Source of the DNA: Phycisphaeraceae bacterium
GTDB lineage: Bacteria; Planctomycetota; Phycisphaerae; Phycisphaerales; UBA1924
NCBI GenBank assembly: GCA_007693965.1
Contig: RECQ01000034.1
Span: forward strand, 1-43,685
Reading direction: 5' to 3'
DNA: 43,685 nt
The translations under genes and the position numbers were made by a program. The notes below the pieces were generated by a model that was not told the origin of the DNA, did not search any database, and saw nothing but the letters and a program-made list of their open reading frames with translations. This document shows, piece after piece, positions 7,234 through 16,082 of this stretch. Positions within the stretch are counted from its first letter, which is position 1, and every line of letters begins with the position of its first letter.

Positions 7234-8928
7234 ATGGCGCCAACAGACCCGCACCACCCCGACGGCTCCCACGAGCCCCACGAACCCCAAAAGCCCCATG
7301 AACCCGGCCGCCGGGATCCATCGGGCGACCCGAGGCCCCGACCCGAGCGGCCGGCGGTTCCCCCGGCGCCGGGGTCCTACGCCTCGAATGTGCCGGCGGG
7401 CGATTCGGATCGCAGGACCCGGCCGCAGGCGCCACCGGGTGCAACGGCGCCGGCGGCGTTGGGTGCGTCGGGTGCGCCGGGTGCGTCGCCGGAATCCGGT
7501 CGTCGCCTCCGCGACCCCGGCAACCGCTTCGCGGCCATCATGGCCTGGGCCGTGATCTTCGGTCTGGTCGGGCTCACCATGGTCATGCAGGCCGGCGGCA
7601 TGGAGGAGGCGCCGGGAACCGATCCCGATTCGCCTCTGGCGACGATGGAGGAGCCCACGCCTCCGAATCCAGTCGTCGTCGCGATGGGTCGCTACGCCAT
7701 CGGGGTGGACCGCTACATCAATGGCGTGGGTCAGCAGGTGCTGGGGGAGATGAGACAGCTCGCCCAGACACCGGCCGATCGGCTGCGGATGGTCATGTAC
7801 GCCGGCGAGGTGGACAACGCCGAGAATGCGCTTGAGCGCCTCGATGGAGTGCTCGAATGGGTCCGCGGCCAGCTCGACGCCGATCGAGCCATTGATGATG
7901 AAAGCCCGCCCACCGCGCTGCCCGACTGGATCATCGCCGATGCGGAAGCCCTGCGCACCATCTACACCGAGGGCCCGAATGCGCTGGACGCCTCCAGCCG
8001 CGAGGCGCTGATCGAACGACACCGCTGGAGCGGCCGGCTCGCGCTCTCCTTCGAACTCGACGACGCCGACCCGATGCGGGCTGAAGTTCTGGCCAAGGCG
8101 AACAGGTTCATCGCCATCCTGTTCAGCGCGCTGGGCGTCGGCGCGCTGGCCTGCCTCGCAGGCTTTGCGCTTCTGACCGTGGCCATCGTGCTCATCGCGC
8201 GCGGACGACTTCGCTCCGCCTACGCGCCCCCGGCGCCGGGAGGCAGCGCGTATCTCGAATCCTTCGCCCTCTTCCTCTTGGGATTCCTTGTCGTCAGCAT
8301 GATCGCGTTCTTCATCATGCGACAGAACGGCGCCGACCTGACGCCCATCCTGATCTGGCTGCTGCCGCTGGCGGCGGCGTGGCCGCTGGTCCGGGGCGCC
8401 CGTGTCGGCGCGTGGCGTCATGCCCTCGGACTCGTTCCCGGGCGCGGCGTGATCCGTGAAATCGGCGCGGGTGTGGTCGGCTACATCGCCTGCCTGCCCA
8501 TCTTTCTCTTCGGTCTGTTCCTCACGCTGATCCTCTCCGCCACCTCGACCGCGATCTCCGGCGCGGATGAGGCGGAGCCCATCACGCATCCCATCATGGA
8601 CGACATCGCCCGTGGCGGGGTGTGGGGCGTTCTGGGCGTCTACCTGCTGGCGGTGGTCTGGGCGCCGGTGGTCGAGGAGCTGCTCTTCCGGGGCGCCCTC
8701 TATCATCACATGCGCGGGATCTGCGGCGTGCTCGTTTCGGCGGTGGTGGTGGCTTTCATCTTCGCCGCCATTCATCCCCAGGGCCTGCTCGCCATCCCGG
8801 CCCTGATGGGGCTGGCGGTGGCCTTCGCCCTGATACGCGAGTGGCGCGGCTCGCTCATCGGCGCCATCACGGCCCATGCGCTGCACAACGGCACGCTGGT
8901 GACCATCATGATCATGGCGCTGAGCTGA
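7234..8928 (+). CDS. CPBP-family intramembrane glutamic metalloprotease
   Basis: 564 aa from the ATG at 7234. The frame stays open upstream to 6982, but that part is proline-rich and unlikely to be coding. Layout: a disordered Pro/Gly/Ala/His-rich N-terminus (about 100 residues) encoded by repetitive CCCCACGA-like DNA, one membrane segment (MAWAVIFGLVGLTMVM), a soluble helical domain of about 200 residues, then seven or so hydrophobic segments. The membrane part carries the CPBP (CAAX protease and bacteriocin-processing) motifs: VVEELLFRGAL (EExxxR), AFIFAAIHPQG (FxxxH) and AHALHNG (HxxxN). Substrate unknown. Related proteins process prenylated proteins or act in bacteriocin self-immunity. 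Confidence 0.85.
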   Translation: MAPTDPHHPDGSHEPHEPQKPHEPGRRDPSGDPRPRPERPAVPPAPGSYASNVPAGDSDRRTRPQAPPGATAPAALGASGAPGASPESGRRLRDPGNRFAAIMAWAVIFGLVGLTMVMQAGGMEEAPGTDPDSPLATMEEPTPPNPVVVAMGRYAIGVDRYINGVGQQVLGEMRQLAQTPADRLRMVMYAGEVDNAENALERLDGVLEWVRGQLDADRAIDDESPPTALPDWIIADAEALRTIYTEGPNALDASSREALIERHRWSGRLALSFELDDADPMRAEVLAKANRFIAILFSALGVGALACLAGFALLTVAIVLIARGRLRSAYAPPAPGGSAYLESFALFLLGFLVVSMIAFFIMRQNGADLTPILIWLLPLAAAWPLVRGARVGAWRHALGLVPGRGVIREIGAGVVGYIACLPIFLFGLFLTLILSATSTAISGADEAEPITHPIMDDIARGGVWGVLGVYLLAVVWAPVVEELLFRGALYHHMRGICGVLVSAVVVAFIFAAIHPQGLLAIPALMGLAVAFALIREWRGSLIGAITAHALHNGTLVTIMIMALS

Positions 8929-8980
8929 ATCCGGCGCCGATCGGTCGCCGAACCATGTGGAGATGCGCGGTCCGAAACAT

Positions 8981-10132
8981 ATGCGCGAGCCATTCGACGC
9001 CATCGTGATCGGGGGTGGACCGGCCGGAGCCATGGCGGCGCTGCTGCTCGCCGGGCGCGGTCGACGCATCGCCCTCATCGAACGTGGCGAGCGCAACCGC
9101 GACAAGACCTGCGGCCACTGCCTCAGTCCGCGCATCGCGCCGCTGCTGGAGCGGGCGGGATTGCTCGATCGCGTGCGCGCCATCGCAACAGGACGGACGG
9201 GCCGCGTTCGCATCCATACGCCGGGGCGCAAGGCGGCGACTTTCAAACTGAACGGCGGAGGGACGGAAGCGGGCTGGTTGGTGGACCGGCGACTGTTCGA
9301 TCAGTCGCTCATCGACGCCGCCGCGGAGCGGGGCGTCTGCGTATTTCAACCGGCGCCGGCGCGAGTTGTTCAGCGCGGCGCCGACGGAGCCGTGGTGATC
9401 GCGGGCCGCGGGGATGACGAGCGCCGTCTGCGGACGCGGCTGGTCATCGGGGCCGATGGCCTGCAGAGCATGACGGCGCGGGTCTTCGGGCTTGATGTCG
9501 GGGCGCAGCGCGGTCGGAAGTATGGGTTTTCATTCAATCTCGATTGCAGCGCGTCGGCGCCCGTGTCCGGCGTGATCGACATGTTCACCGGTGCGGGCGG
9601 TTACCTTGGCGTCGTGCCCGGGCCGGGCGGGGCGCTGCACGGCGCCGGGCTCGTCGGAACGCGGTCGCGGGGGGCGCGCGATCCAATCGGATTCACACGC
9701 GAAATGGCCGTCGCCAATCCCACGCTGGCGCGCCTGCTCGGCGCTGGCGCAGAGATGTACGAAGAGCTGAACATCATCGGTTCAGGGCCCATGCCGCTGC
9801 GCAGGCGTCGCATCGCGGGGGAGGGCGTCGCGCTGGTCGGTGACGCCGCGGGATATCACGAGCCGTTCACCGGCGAGGGCATGGCGTGGGCGATTGAGAG
9901 CGCGTTCCTGCTCGATCAGGCGTTCGCGGAGACGGGCGGCGCGTGGTCCACCGCCGCGGCGGCTCGCTACGAACAACTCTGGCGACACAGCATCGGCCGC
10001 CGCATGCTCGCCTGCCGCGCGGTCGCCTTCGCGCTGGAGCGCCCGGCGCTGCTGCGGCTGGGCTTGCGCGCCGGCGCGGCGGGCGCCGATATTCCTCGCC
10101 GCTACTTCATGCGCCAGGCGGTGACCGCGTGA
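8981..10132 (+). CDS. FAD-dependent oxidoreductase, geranylgeranyl-reductase-like
   Basis: 383 aa. The N-terminus has the FAD-binding Rossmann motif DAIVIGGGPAGAMAALLLA, followed by DKTCGHCLSPR. There is the second FAD motif TRLVIGADGLQSMTA near the middle and GVALVGDAAGYHEPFTGEGM at about residue 285. This set fits the geranylgeranyl reductase / UbiH-like flavoprotein superfamily. The ATG at 8981 gives the tightest fit to the family start; earlier in-frame starts exist from 8957. Its stop overlaps the GTG start of the type III PKS (GTGA, 10129-10132), so the two enzymes probably act on the same product. Confidence 0.85.
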   Translation: MREPFDAIVIGGGPAGAMAALLLAGRGRRIALIERGERNRDKTCGHCLSPRIAPLLERAGLLDRVRAIATGRTGRVRIHTPGRKAATFKLNGGGTEAGWLVDRRLFDQSLIDAAAERGVCVFQPAPARVVQRGADGAVVIAGRGDDERRLRTRLVIGADGLQSMTARVFGLDVGAQRGRKYGFSFNLDCSASAPVSGVIDMFTGAGGYLGVVPGPGGALHGAGLVGTRSRGARDPIGFTREMAVANPTLARLLGAGAEMYEELNIIGSGPMPLRRRRIAGEGVALVGDAAGYHEPFTGEGMAWAIESAFLLDQAFAETGGAWSTAAAARYEQLWRHSIGRRMLACRAVAFALERPALLRLGLRAGAAGADIPRRYFMRQAVTA

Positions 10133-11274
10133 ACGTGCGGAAGCAACATATCCACCTCGAAGTTGATACGGACGATGATCCGCAGGTCAGCGCAACCTCG
10201 GCGAGGCAACGATCCGAACCGTCGCCCGCAGCGCTGCGCTCGCTGGGCGTCGCCACGCCGGATGTCGAGATGGAGCAGGATCGAATCGGCGAATCGCTGG
10301 CGGCGATCTGGGGGCTCGGCGGGGCGGAGCTGGCGCGATGGCGGCGCATCATCGCGAACTCGGGCGTCGAATCCCGCCGCGCCGTGATGCCGCTGGAGGA
10401 AATCGTCGGCATGGGCACGCGCGATCGCATGGAGGCGTACGAGCAACTGGCGCCGGCGCTGGCGGCCCGGGCCGCGGCTACGGCGCTGGACCGCGCCGGG
10501 TTGCGCGCTGACGACATCACCGATCTCATCGTCGTCTCCTGCACCGGCTTCTCGGCGCCGGGCGTGGACATCGAGCTGGTGCGCCGACTCGGACTGCGCC
10601 TGGATGTGCGTCGGACCATCGTGGGGTTCATGGGTTGCTTCGGCGCCATCTCCGGGCTGCGCACCGCCCGGGCTGCGTGTGCCGCAGAGCCGGGGGCGGC
10701 GGCCCTTGTCGTCTGCATCGAGTTGTGCTCGCTGCACCTGCGCGATGATGCGGCGATCGACAACCAGGTGGCTTCGGCCCTCTTCGCCGACGGCGCCGCG
10801 GCGGCGGTGGTCACGGGTGTGGACTGCAACGTGAGTGATGGCGAGGAGCACGATGGCGCCATCGGACGTCTCACCACCGGCGCCGGGCGCATCATTCCCG
10901 AGGGCGCCGACTGGATGACCTGGCGCATCACCGACGCCGGCTTCGCCATGACGCTGACGCGCGATGTCCCTCCAGCGATTCGGGACCACATCGGCGAATT
11001 CCTGGCGCAGGAGGATGCAGGCGCCGGGTCGATGCGCAGCTGCATCGTCCACCCCGGTGGGCCGGGCGTGCTTGACGCCGTGGAAAGCGCCCTTGTTCTT
11101 CCAAGCTGCGCTGCGCTGGACGCGGCCCGCGACACATTGCGTCGACACGGCAACATGTCTTCAGCGACCATTCTCTTCGTCCTCGATGAAGCCCTTCGCC
11201 GCGGCTGCGAATCGCCGCACACACTCCTCGCCTTCGGCCCCGGACTGTCGATGGAGCGGCTGACGATTCTTTGA
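10129..11274 (+). CDS. Type III polyketide synthase (chalcone/stilbene synthase family)
   Basis: Homodimeric ketosynthase that extends an acyl-CoA starter with malonyl units and cyclises the chain into pyrones, resorcinols or related rings. From the GTG at 10129 the product is 381 aa. The catalytic triad is visible: Cys170 in VGFMGCFGAISGLRTA, His308 in IVHPGGPGVLDA, and Asn342 in RHGNMSSATILF. SCTGFSAPGVD precedes the nucleophile as in bacterial members. The first 30 or so residues are a variable tail. Coupled to the upstream flavoprotein by GTGA. No methyltransferase, a frequent third partner, follows; instead there is a repeat element and a convergent ABC transporter. Confidence 0.93.
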   Translation: MNVRKQHIHLEVDTDDDPQVSATSARQRSEPSPAALRSLGVATPDVEMEQDRIGESLAAIWGLGGAELARWRRIIANSGVESRRAVMPLEEIVGMGTRDRMEAYEQLAPALAARAAATALDRAGLRADDITDLIVVSCTGFSAPGVDIELVRRLGLRLDVRRTIVGFMGCFGAISGLRTARAACAAEPGAAALVVCIELCSLHLRDDAAIDNQVASALFADGAAAAVVTGVDCNVSDGEEHDGAIGRLTTGAGRIIPEGADWMTWRITDAGFAMTLTRDVPPAIRDHIGEFLAQEDAGAGSMRSCIVHPGGPGVLDAVESALVLPSCAALDAARDTLRRHGNMSSATILFVLDEALRRGCESPHTLLAFGPGLSMERLTIL

Positions 11275-11288
11275 TGGATCGGAAGGGG

Positions 11289-11548
11289 TTGAACGCGGAG
11301 GGCTCGGAGGGCCCGGAGGAGGGAAGAGGAGAAGATCGGATGAACGCGGGGTGAGACGGAGTTTTTGAGTGAAACGGAGTTCGGAAAGAGATTGAATTGG
11401 GAATTGTGAAAACACGAGTCCTTCAGAATGCCTGGCCACCATCACCGACCAGGCACACTGCCCCCATCTCCCCACTCCGTCTTCCTCAAAAACTCCGTCT
11501 CACTCCGCGTTCCCTCTCCCTCCGAGCCCTCCGCGGCCTCCGCGTTCA
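11289..11548. repeat. Intergenic inverted-repeat element B (PKS / ABC transporter)
   Basis: Long imperfect palindrome between convergent genes. The inner arms 11342-11369 and 11485-11512 are 28 nt with one mismatch. Outer arms match less regularly, for example TTGAACGCGGAG (11289-11300) against CTCCGCGTTCAA near 11537-11549. The roughly 115-nt centre contains its own hairpin GCCTGG/CCAGGC (about 11430-11453). The composition (GAACGCGGAG, CGGAGG units) resembles dispersed intergenic repeats of planctomycetes. No gene is supported in 11275-11545. Confidence 0.75.
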
Positions 11549-13504
11549 ATCCGCATGCACATCGGCGAGTTCGCCTGATTCGTCCTCATCGCCCTGCACC
11601 TGCATGCGCAGCAGATCGGCGTAGCGGCCACCTCCGGCGCTCAGCTCGTCGTGCGTGCCGATTTCGCTGACGGCGCCATCCTCGAGAACGACGATGCGGT
11701 CCGCGTGGCGGATGGTGCTGAGGCGGTGGGCGATGACGAAGCATGTTCGCCCGCGCATCAGCCGCGCCATGCTGCGCTGGATCAGGGCCTCGCTTTCAGA
11801 GTCGAGGTTGCTGGTCGCCTCATCGAGGATCAGGATGCGCGGGTCGGCGAGGATGGCGCGGGCGATGGCGATGCGCTGCTTCTGCCCGCCCGAGAGGCGC
11901 ACGCCGCGCTCGCCGATGAGTGTTTCGTAGCCGAGTTCAAGCTTGTCGATGAATTCGTGCGCGTTGGCCGCCCTCGCCGCGGCTTCAATGTCCTCAAGAT
12001 CCGACTGCGGCCTGGCGTAGGCGATGTTCTCCGCCACGCTTCCATCGAACAGGAAGACATCCTGCTCAACCACGCCCAGCAGCGAGCGGTAGGAGCGCAC
12101 ATCGAACTCGCGCAGGTCTTCGCCATCGAGGCGCACGGCGCCGCGGGTCGGGTCGTAGAAGCGGGCGACGAGGTTGCACAGCGTCGTCTTGCCCGATCCG
12201 CTCGGGCCGACCAGCGCGATGACCTCGCCGGGACGCACATCGATGGAGATATCGCGCAGAACGTCCGTCTCGACGCCGGGATAGTGGAACCAGACGTTTT
12301 CGAAGGTGATGCGCCCCTGCACGCGCGCAGGATCAACCGCGCGCCCCGAGCCGACACCCTCGAACTCGCTCTTTTCCTCGAAGAGGTCGAGCAGGCGATC
12401 GAAGCCTGCAAGGTTGTTCTGCACGCCCGCGGCGGTCGCCGCCAGCGTCTCCAGAGGCGAGAGCAGCATCAGCAGGTACGCGGAGAACATCATCACATCG
12501 CCGATGGTGAGCGTTCCCTCCAGCACGCGGTGGCCGCCGTAGAGCAGCACGCCGACGGACGCCAACGGAATCAGGATCTGCCACGCGATCTCGATGGCGC
12601 GGGAGCGCCACCACGCGAGGATTTCCTGGCGGATCATGAAGTGATTGCGCCGCACGAATGACGACCCCTCGCCCCGCTCGCGATTGAAGCCGCGGACGAC
12701 GCGCATGCCGCCGAAGACTTCGGTGGCGACGGAGTCGATCCCCTGGCGCGAGTGGCGGATGTCGCGGTAGACGGGGCGGATGCGATTAATCCACGTCTTG
12801 TGCGTGACCCAGATGGTGGGGATGAGCGCGATGGCGCCGATGAGCAGCCGCCAGTCGACGACGGCGAGAATGAGCATCGTGCCGCAGAGCTGCACCACGG
12901 CGCGCCACGGGTTGTAGATCATGCTGAAGACGAGTTCGCCGGCGCCGCCGGCGTCTTCGCGCAGGATGCTGGCCACGCCGCCGCTCTTGATCTGCTGCAC
13001 ACGGTGCAGGGGCAGGCGCACGGCCCGATCGAAGGCGCGCCGGCGCAGGAGCACCTGCATGCGCTTGGTGAGGCGCGTCATCTGCCAGCGCCCCCACAGG
13101 CCGATGGACACCGTCAGCCCCGCGGCGACGATCAGCGCGCCGGAGAGAATCCACAGCAGCGCCGATCGGCTCTCGGGCAGGCCCATCCACTCGGGGATGC
13201 CCGAGGGGCCGGGGTTGTCGGTGAGGATGTAGTCGATCACCACCTTGGTCGAGGCGGGCATGACGAGGCTGATGAGCGTGGCGACGGTGAGGGTGCTGAG
13301 GGCGGCGCCCATGGTGAGGCGGTGGCCTCGGAGCAGGCGCCAGAAGGCGCGGAGCAGCTCGAAGAAGGGGCGCGTGGGCTTGCGCCGGCCCCGCTCATCG
13401 CGCCGGCGCTCGAGCGCCTCGGCGCTCTGCTCGGGCGCGGCGTCGCGCCGTCGCGTGCGGTATTCGGAGTACCGGGTTCTGCTGCTGGAGGGCCGAGTGG
13501 GCAC
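11546..13504 (-). CDS. ABC transporter, fused permease-ATPase (MsbA-like exporter)
   Basis: 652-aa half-transporter that would act as a dimer, exporting a lipid, drug or peptide. There is a basic cytoplasmic N-terminus (about 55 residues), then six membrane helices from FFELLRAFWRLLRGHRLTMG onward. The ATPase domain follows from about residue 375: Walker A ALVGPSGSGKTTL, signature VRLSGGQKQRIAIARAI, Walker B ILILDEATSNLDSE, and H-loop CFVIAHRLSTI. The start is a GTG at 13504. The substrate cannot be told from sequence. It lies downstream of egtBD on the same strand but behind a strong hairpin, so co-transcription is doubtful. Confidence 0.93.
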   Translation of the reverse strand: MPTRPSSSRTRYSEYRTRRRDAAPEQSAEALERRRDERGRRKPTRPFFELLRAFWRLLRGHRLTMGAALSTLTVATLISLVMPASTKVVIDYILTDNPGPSGIPEWMGLPESRSALLWILSGALIVAAGLTVSIGLWGRWQMTRLTKRMQVLLRRRAFDRAVRLPLHRVQQIKSGGVASILREDAGGAGELVFSMIYNPWRAVVQLCGTMLILAVVDWRLLIGAIALIPTIWVTHKTWINRIRPVYRDIRHSRQGIDSVATEVFGGMRVVRGFNRERGEGSSFVRRNHFMIRQEILAWWRSRAIEIAWQILIPLASVGVLLYGGHRVLEGTLTIGDVMMFSAYLLMLLSPLETLAATAAGVQNNLAGFDRLLDLFEEKSEFEGVGSGRAVDPARVQGRITFENVWFHYPGVETDVLRDISIDVRPGEVIALVGPSGSGKTTLCNLVARFYDPTRGAVRLDGEDLREFDVRSYRSLLGVVEQDVFLFDGSVAENIAYARPQSDLEDIEAAARAANAHEFIDKLELGYETLIGERGVRLSGGQKQRIAIARAILADPRILILDEATSNLDSESEALIQRSMARLMRGRTCFVIAHRLSTIRHADRIVVLEDGAVSEIGTHDELSAGGGRYADLLRMQVQGDEDESGELADVHAD

Positions 13505-13559
13505 GGGAGGATGGTAGGCGGGGGGGCGAGCGGACGTCTATGAGCCGGCCACGATTCGA

Positions 13560-13636
13560 CCACGAGCCCGAAGCGCAAGCGAGGGAATGCCGATCGCCGG
13601 AGTTCCGTTTCCCTCGCTCGCGCTTCGGGCTCGTGG
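13560..13636. repeat. Perfect-looking 28-nt inverted repeat between egtD and the ABC transporter
   Basis: Arm 13560-13587 is complementary to 13609-13636 over 28 nt with a single mismatch, around a 21-nt loop. It sits after the egtD stop and before the ABC transporter start, so it may stop or stabilise the egtBD transcript. There is no T-tract. A 24-nt block of the right arm (13610-13633) recurs identically inside purF at 30326-30349, so it is also a dispersed repeat. Confidence 0.8.
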
Positions 13637-13653
13637 CGAGGTGGGTGTTCGCC

Positions 13654-14616
13654 TCACGCCTTCGCGACGAGATATTGCAGACTGAACATCCGCCGCTCGT
13701 CGGTCCAGACGAGCTCGACCTCCAGCCCGACGCCCGACGCCAGCTCCGCGAAGCCCTCCAGCGTGTACTTGTGCGACGACTCGGTCCAGATCGACTCGCC
13801 CTTCCTGAACTCGAACCGCTCGCCGCCGATGGTGACGGACTGGTCGCGATCGCTGACCAGGTGCATCTCGATGCGGCCTTCTTCTTCGTTGTGGCGTCCT
13901 TCGTGGTGGAAGGCGTCGAGGTCGAAGTCGGCGTCGAGCTCGTTGTTGATGCGACGGAGGTAGTTCAAGTTGAAGTCGGCGGTGACGCCGCCGGAGTCGT
14001 TGTACGCCGCCTTCAGGAGCTTGGGATCCTTCTTGAGATCGACGCCGATGAGTATGGCGCCGTTCTCGCCCATGAGTTTGCGGGCTTTGCCCAGAAAATC
14101 CGCGGCGCCGGAGCGGAAGAAGTTTCCGATGGTCGAGCCGGGGAAATACACCAGCCGGCGTCGCCATTCGCGCGTTGGCTCGGGGGCGTCGTAGGGCTGC
14201 GTGAAATCGGCGCACACGGGCAGCACCTCGAGCTCGGGATGCTCCGCGGCGATCTGGTTGGCGGAATTGATGAGGTGCTCGCGCGAGATCTCGACGGGCA
14301 CATACGCCGCGGGCTCTTCGAGGCCCTCCAGCAGCACCTGCGTCTTGAGCCCGCTGCCGCTGCCGGGCTCGATGATCACGGCCTGCGGCCCGACGAGTTC
14401 AGCGATCTCGCGCATGTTGTCGCGCATGATGCGCAGCTCGGTGCGCGTCGGGTAATAGTCCGGCGCTTCGCAGATCGCATCGAAGATCTTCGATCCGAGC
14501 TCGTCATAAAGGTATTTGCAGGGAAGCGTTTTCCGCTCCTTCGACAATCCCGCGATCACATCGGCGCGAAAATCGCCCAGGTCCGGCTCCAGGTCCACGA
14601 GCCGGATCGGCTCCAT
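13654..14616 (-). CDS. egtD: L-histidine N-alpha-methyltransferase EgtD
   Basis: Makes hercynine (N-alpha-trimethylhistidine) from histidine and three SAM, the first step of ergothioneine synthesis. 320 aa, close to the 321 of mycobacterial EgtD. Motifs: SKERKTLPCKYLYDELGSK, DAICEAPDYYPTRTE, the SAM loop VIIEPGSGSGLKT, LVYFPGSTIGNF, and the late WTESSHKYTLEGF. The ATG at 14616 has GGAG five bases upstream. The in-frame ATG at 14634 and the start at 14655 overlap or abut the egtB stop (14639). It is downstream of egtB in one operon. Confidence 0.93.
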   Translation of the reverse strand: MEPIRLVDLEPDLGDFRADVIAGLSKERKTLPCKYLYDELGSKIFDAICEAPDYYPTRTELRIMRDNMREIAELVGPQAVIIEPGSGSGLKTQVLLEGLEEPAAYVPVEISREHLINSANQIAAEHPELEVLPVCADFTQPYDAPEPTREWRRRLVYFPGSTIGNFFRSGAADFLGKARKLMGENGAILIGVDLKKDPKLLKAAYNDSGGVTADFNLNYLRRINNELDADFDLDAFHHEGRHNEEEGRIEMHLVSDRDQSVTIGGERFEFRKGESIWTESSHKYTLEGFAELASGVGLEVELVWTDERRMFSLQYLVAKA

Positions 14617-14638
14617 CGTTTCTCCAGTGGTCATGAAT

Positions 14639-15988
14639 TCAGAGATCCCTTGCAAGGCGGACGCCGGAGAACTGCCACCGGGCCGCAGGTTGGAAGAAAT
14701 TGCGATAGGTCGCGCGGATGTGACTCCGCGGCGTGGCGCAGGACCCGCCGCGAAGCGTCATCTGGCTGCACATGAACTTTGCGTTGTATTCCCCCAGCGC
14801 CCCCTCGGCGGGCCTGTACCCCGGATACGCCTCGTAGGCGCTGCCGGTCCACTCCCACACGTCGCCGAAAAGCTGGAGCGCATGCGGTGCAGCCGACGAC
14901 GCCGAACCCGATGCGGGCGCGGGATGAAACCGTTCGCTCTCCTGCAGGTTCCCCTCGACCGGCGCCTCCGACGCGGCGACTTCCCACTCCTGCTCGCGCG
15001 GCAGGCGGGCGCCGCTCCAGCGCGCAAAGGCGTCCGCCTCGTACAGGCTGATGTGGCACACCGGCTCGGCCGGATCAATCGGGCGCATGCCGGCGAGCGT
15101 GAAGAGTCGCCACTCGTCGCCCTCCTTCTCCCAGTACAGCGGCGCCATCCATCCCTCGCGCTGCGCTGCGGCCCAGCCGTCCGACAGCCAGAGCTCCGGG
15201 CGCCGATAGCCGCCGTCCTCGATGAAGGCGAGATATTCGGCGCACGTCGCCGGGCAATTCGCGAGCTCGAACGCGCGCAGGAAACACCGGTGCCGCGGTG
15301 ATTCGTTGTCGTATGCGAAGCCGTCGCCGGAGTGCCCGATTTCGCGCACCCCTTCCTCGAATCCGCGCCACCGATCACCCTCGGCGGCGACCTGTGCGGA
15401 AGCGTCCGACGCGGCGTCGCCCTGCGCATCCCGCTCGGCGTACACCGGCCGCAGCGGGTTGAGTGAGAGCAGGTGCTTCATGTCGGTGAGGATCAGCTCC
15501 TGGTGCTGCTGTTCGTGATGGAGTCCGAGTTCGATGAAGGGCGCCAGCTCGCGCAGCTCGTCGGCGCTCGCGGTGTCGATGAGATCGAGCATGGCCTCAT
15601 CGACGTGGCCTCTGTAGCAGAGCGTCTCGACCACGGTGGGGCGCGAGATCACGCCGCGTTTCGGTCGCTCGTGCATGGGGCCGACCGAGTTGTAGTAGGA
15701 GTTGAAGAGAAAGTTGTAGTTGGCGTCCGGCGAGCGGTATCCGCCTTTCGCCCGCGACAGCGCGAACGTCTCGAAGAACCAGCTCACGTGCGCGATGTGC
15801 CACTTGGTGGGGCTGGCGCCAGGCATCGACTGGATGACGAAATCCTCCGTCTCCAGCGGGCGGCACAGCATGTCGGTTGCTCTGCGGACTTCGAGAAAAC
15901 GCGCGCGAAGCCCGAGGGCGTCCGACGCCTCGGTTCCAGGCGCCTGCGGATTCTCAGGCGCCGACGCCGGCTGGGCGTGCGAAGTCAT
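14639..15988 (-). CDS. egtB: Ergothioneine biosynthesis sulfoxide synthase EgtB
   Basis: Non-haem iron enzyme that joins hercynine to a cysteine-containing thiol with O2. 449 aa. The N-terminal DinB-like part holds the iron ligands: TKWHIAHVSWFFE (His64/His67 region) and LGLHHEQQHQELI (His158, His162). A formylglycine-generating-enzyme-like domain follows, with GFAYDNESPRHR, RLPREQEWEVAA, GDVWEWTGSAYEAYPGY and TLRGGSCATPRSHIRATYRNFF. No methyltransferase domain is fused (unlike OvoA), consistent with a separate egtD just downstream. EgtA/EgtC/EgtE partners are not in this window, so the thiol donor is unresolved. O2 use implies an aerobic or microaerobic host. Confidence 0.93.
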   Translation of the reverse strand: MTSHAQPASAPENPQAPGTEASDALGLRARFLEVRRATDMLCRPLETEDFVIQSMPGASPTKWHIAHVSWFFETFALSRAKGGYRSPDANYNFLFNSYYNSVGPMHERPKRGVISRPTVVETLCYRGHVDEAMLDLIDTASADELRELAPFIELGLHHEQQHQELILTDMKHLLSLNPLRPVYAERDAQGDAASDASAQVAAEGDRWRGFEEGVREIGHSGDGFAYDNESPRHRCFLRAFELANCPATCAEYLAFIEDGGYRRPELWLSDGWAAAQREGWMAPLYWEKEGDEWRLFTLAGMRPIDPAEPVCHISLYEADAFARWSGARLPREQEWEVAASEAPVEGNLQESERFHPAPASGSASSAAPHALQLFGDVWEWTGSAYEAYPGYRPAEGALGEYNAKFMCSQMTLRGGSCATPRSHIRATYRNFFQPAARWQFSGVRLARDL

Positions 15989-16082
15989 GCGGTCACCCTA
16001 GTGCGGCGCCGGTGTCGAGTCCACGCTCAATCGCGACGCAAAATGCGTGCCGCCAGAAAACACTTGGTTTTTTGAGTTCGAA

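Noticed and set aside
6541-9246. 901-aa minus-strand frame through rplM, the CPBP gene and the flavoprotein gene
   Set aside because: Highly charged Arg/Asp/Gly-rich translation with no domain; three well-supported genes occupy the same DNA.
3283-11484. Shared TTCAGAATGCCT in spacers of elements A and B as proof of homology
   Set aside because: A 12-mer shared between two places in 43 kb is expected by chance; kept only as a supporting remark.
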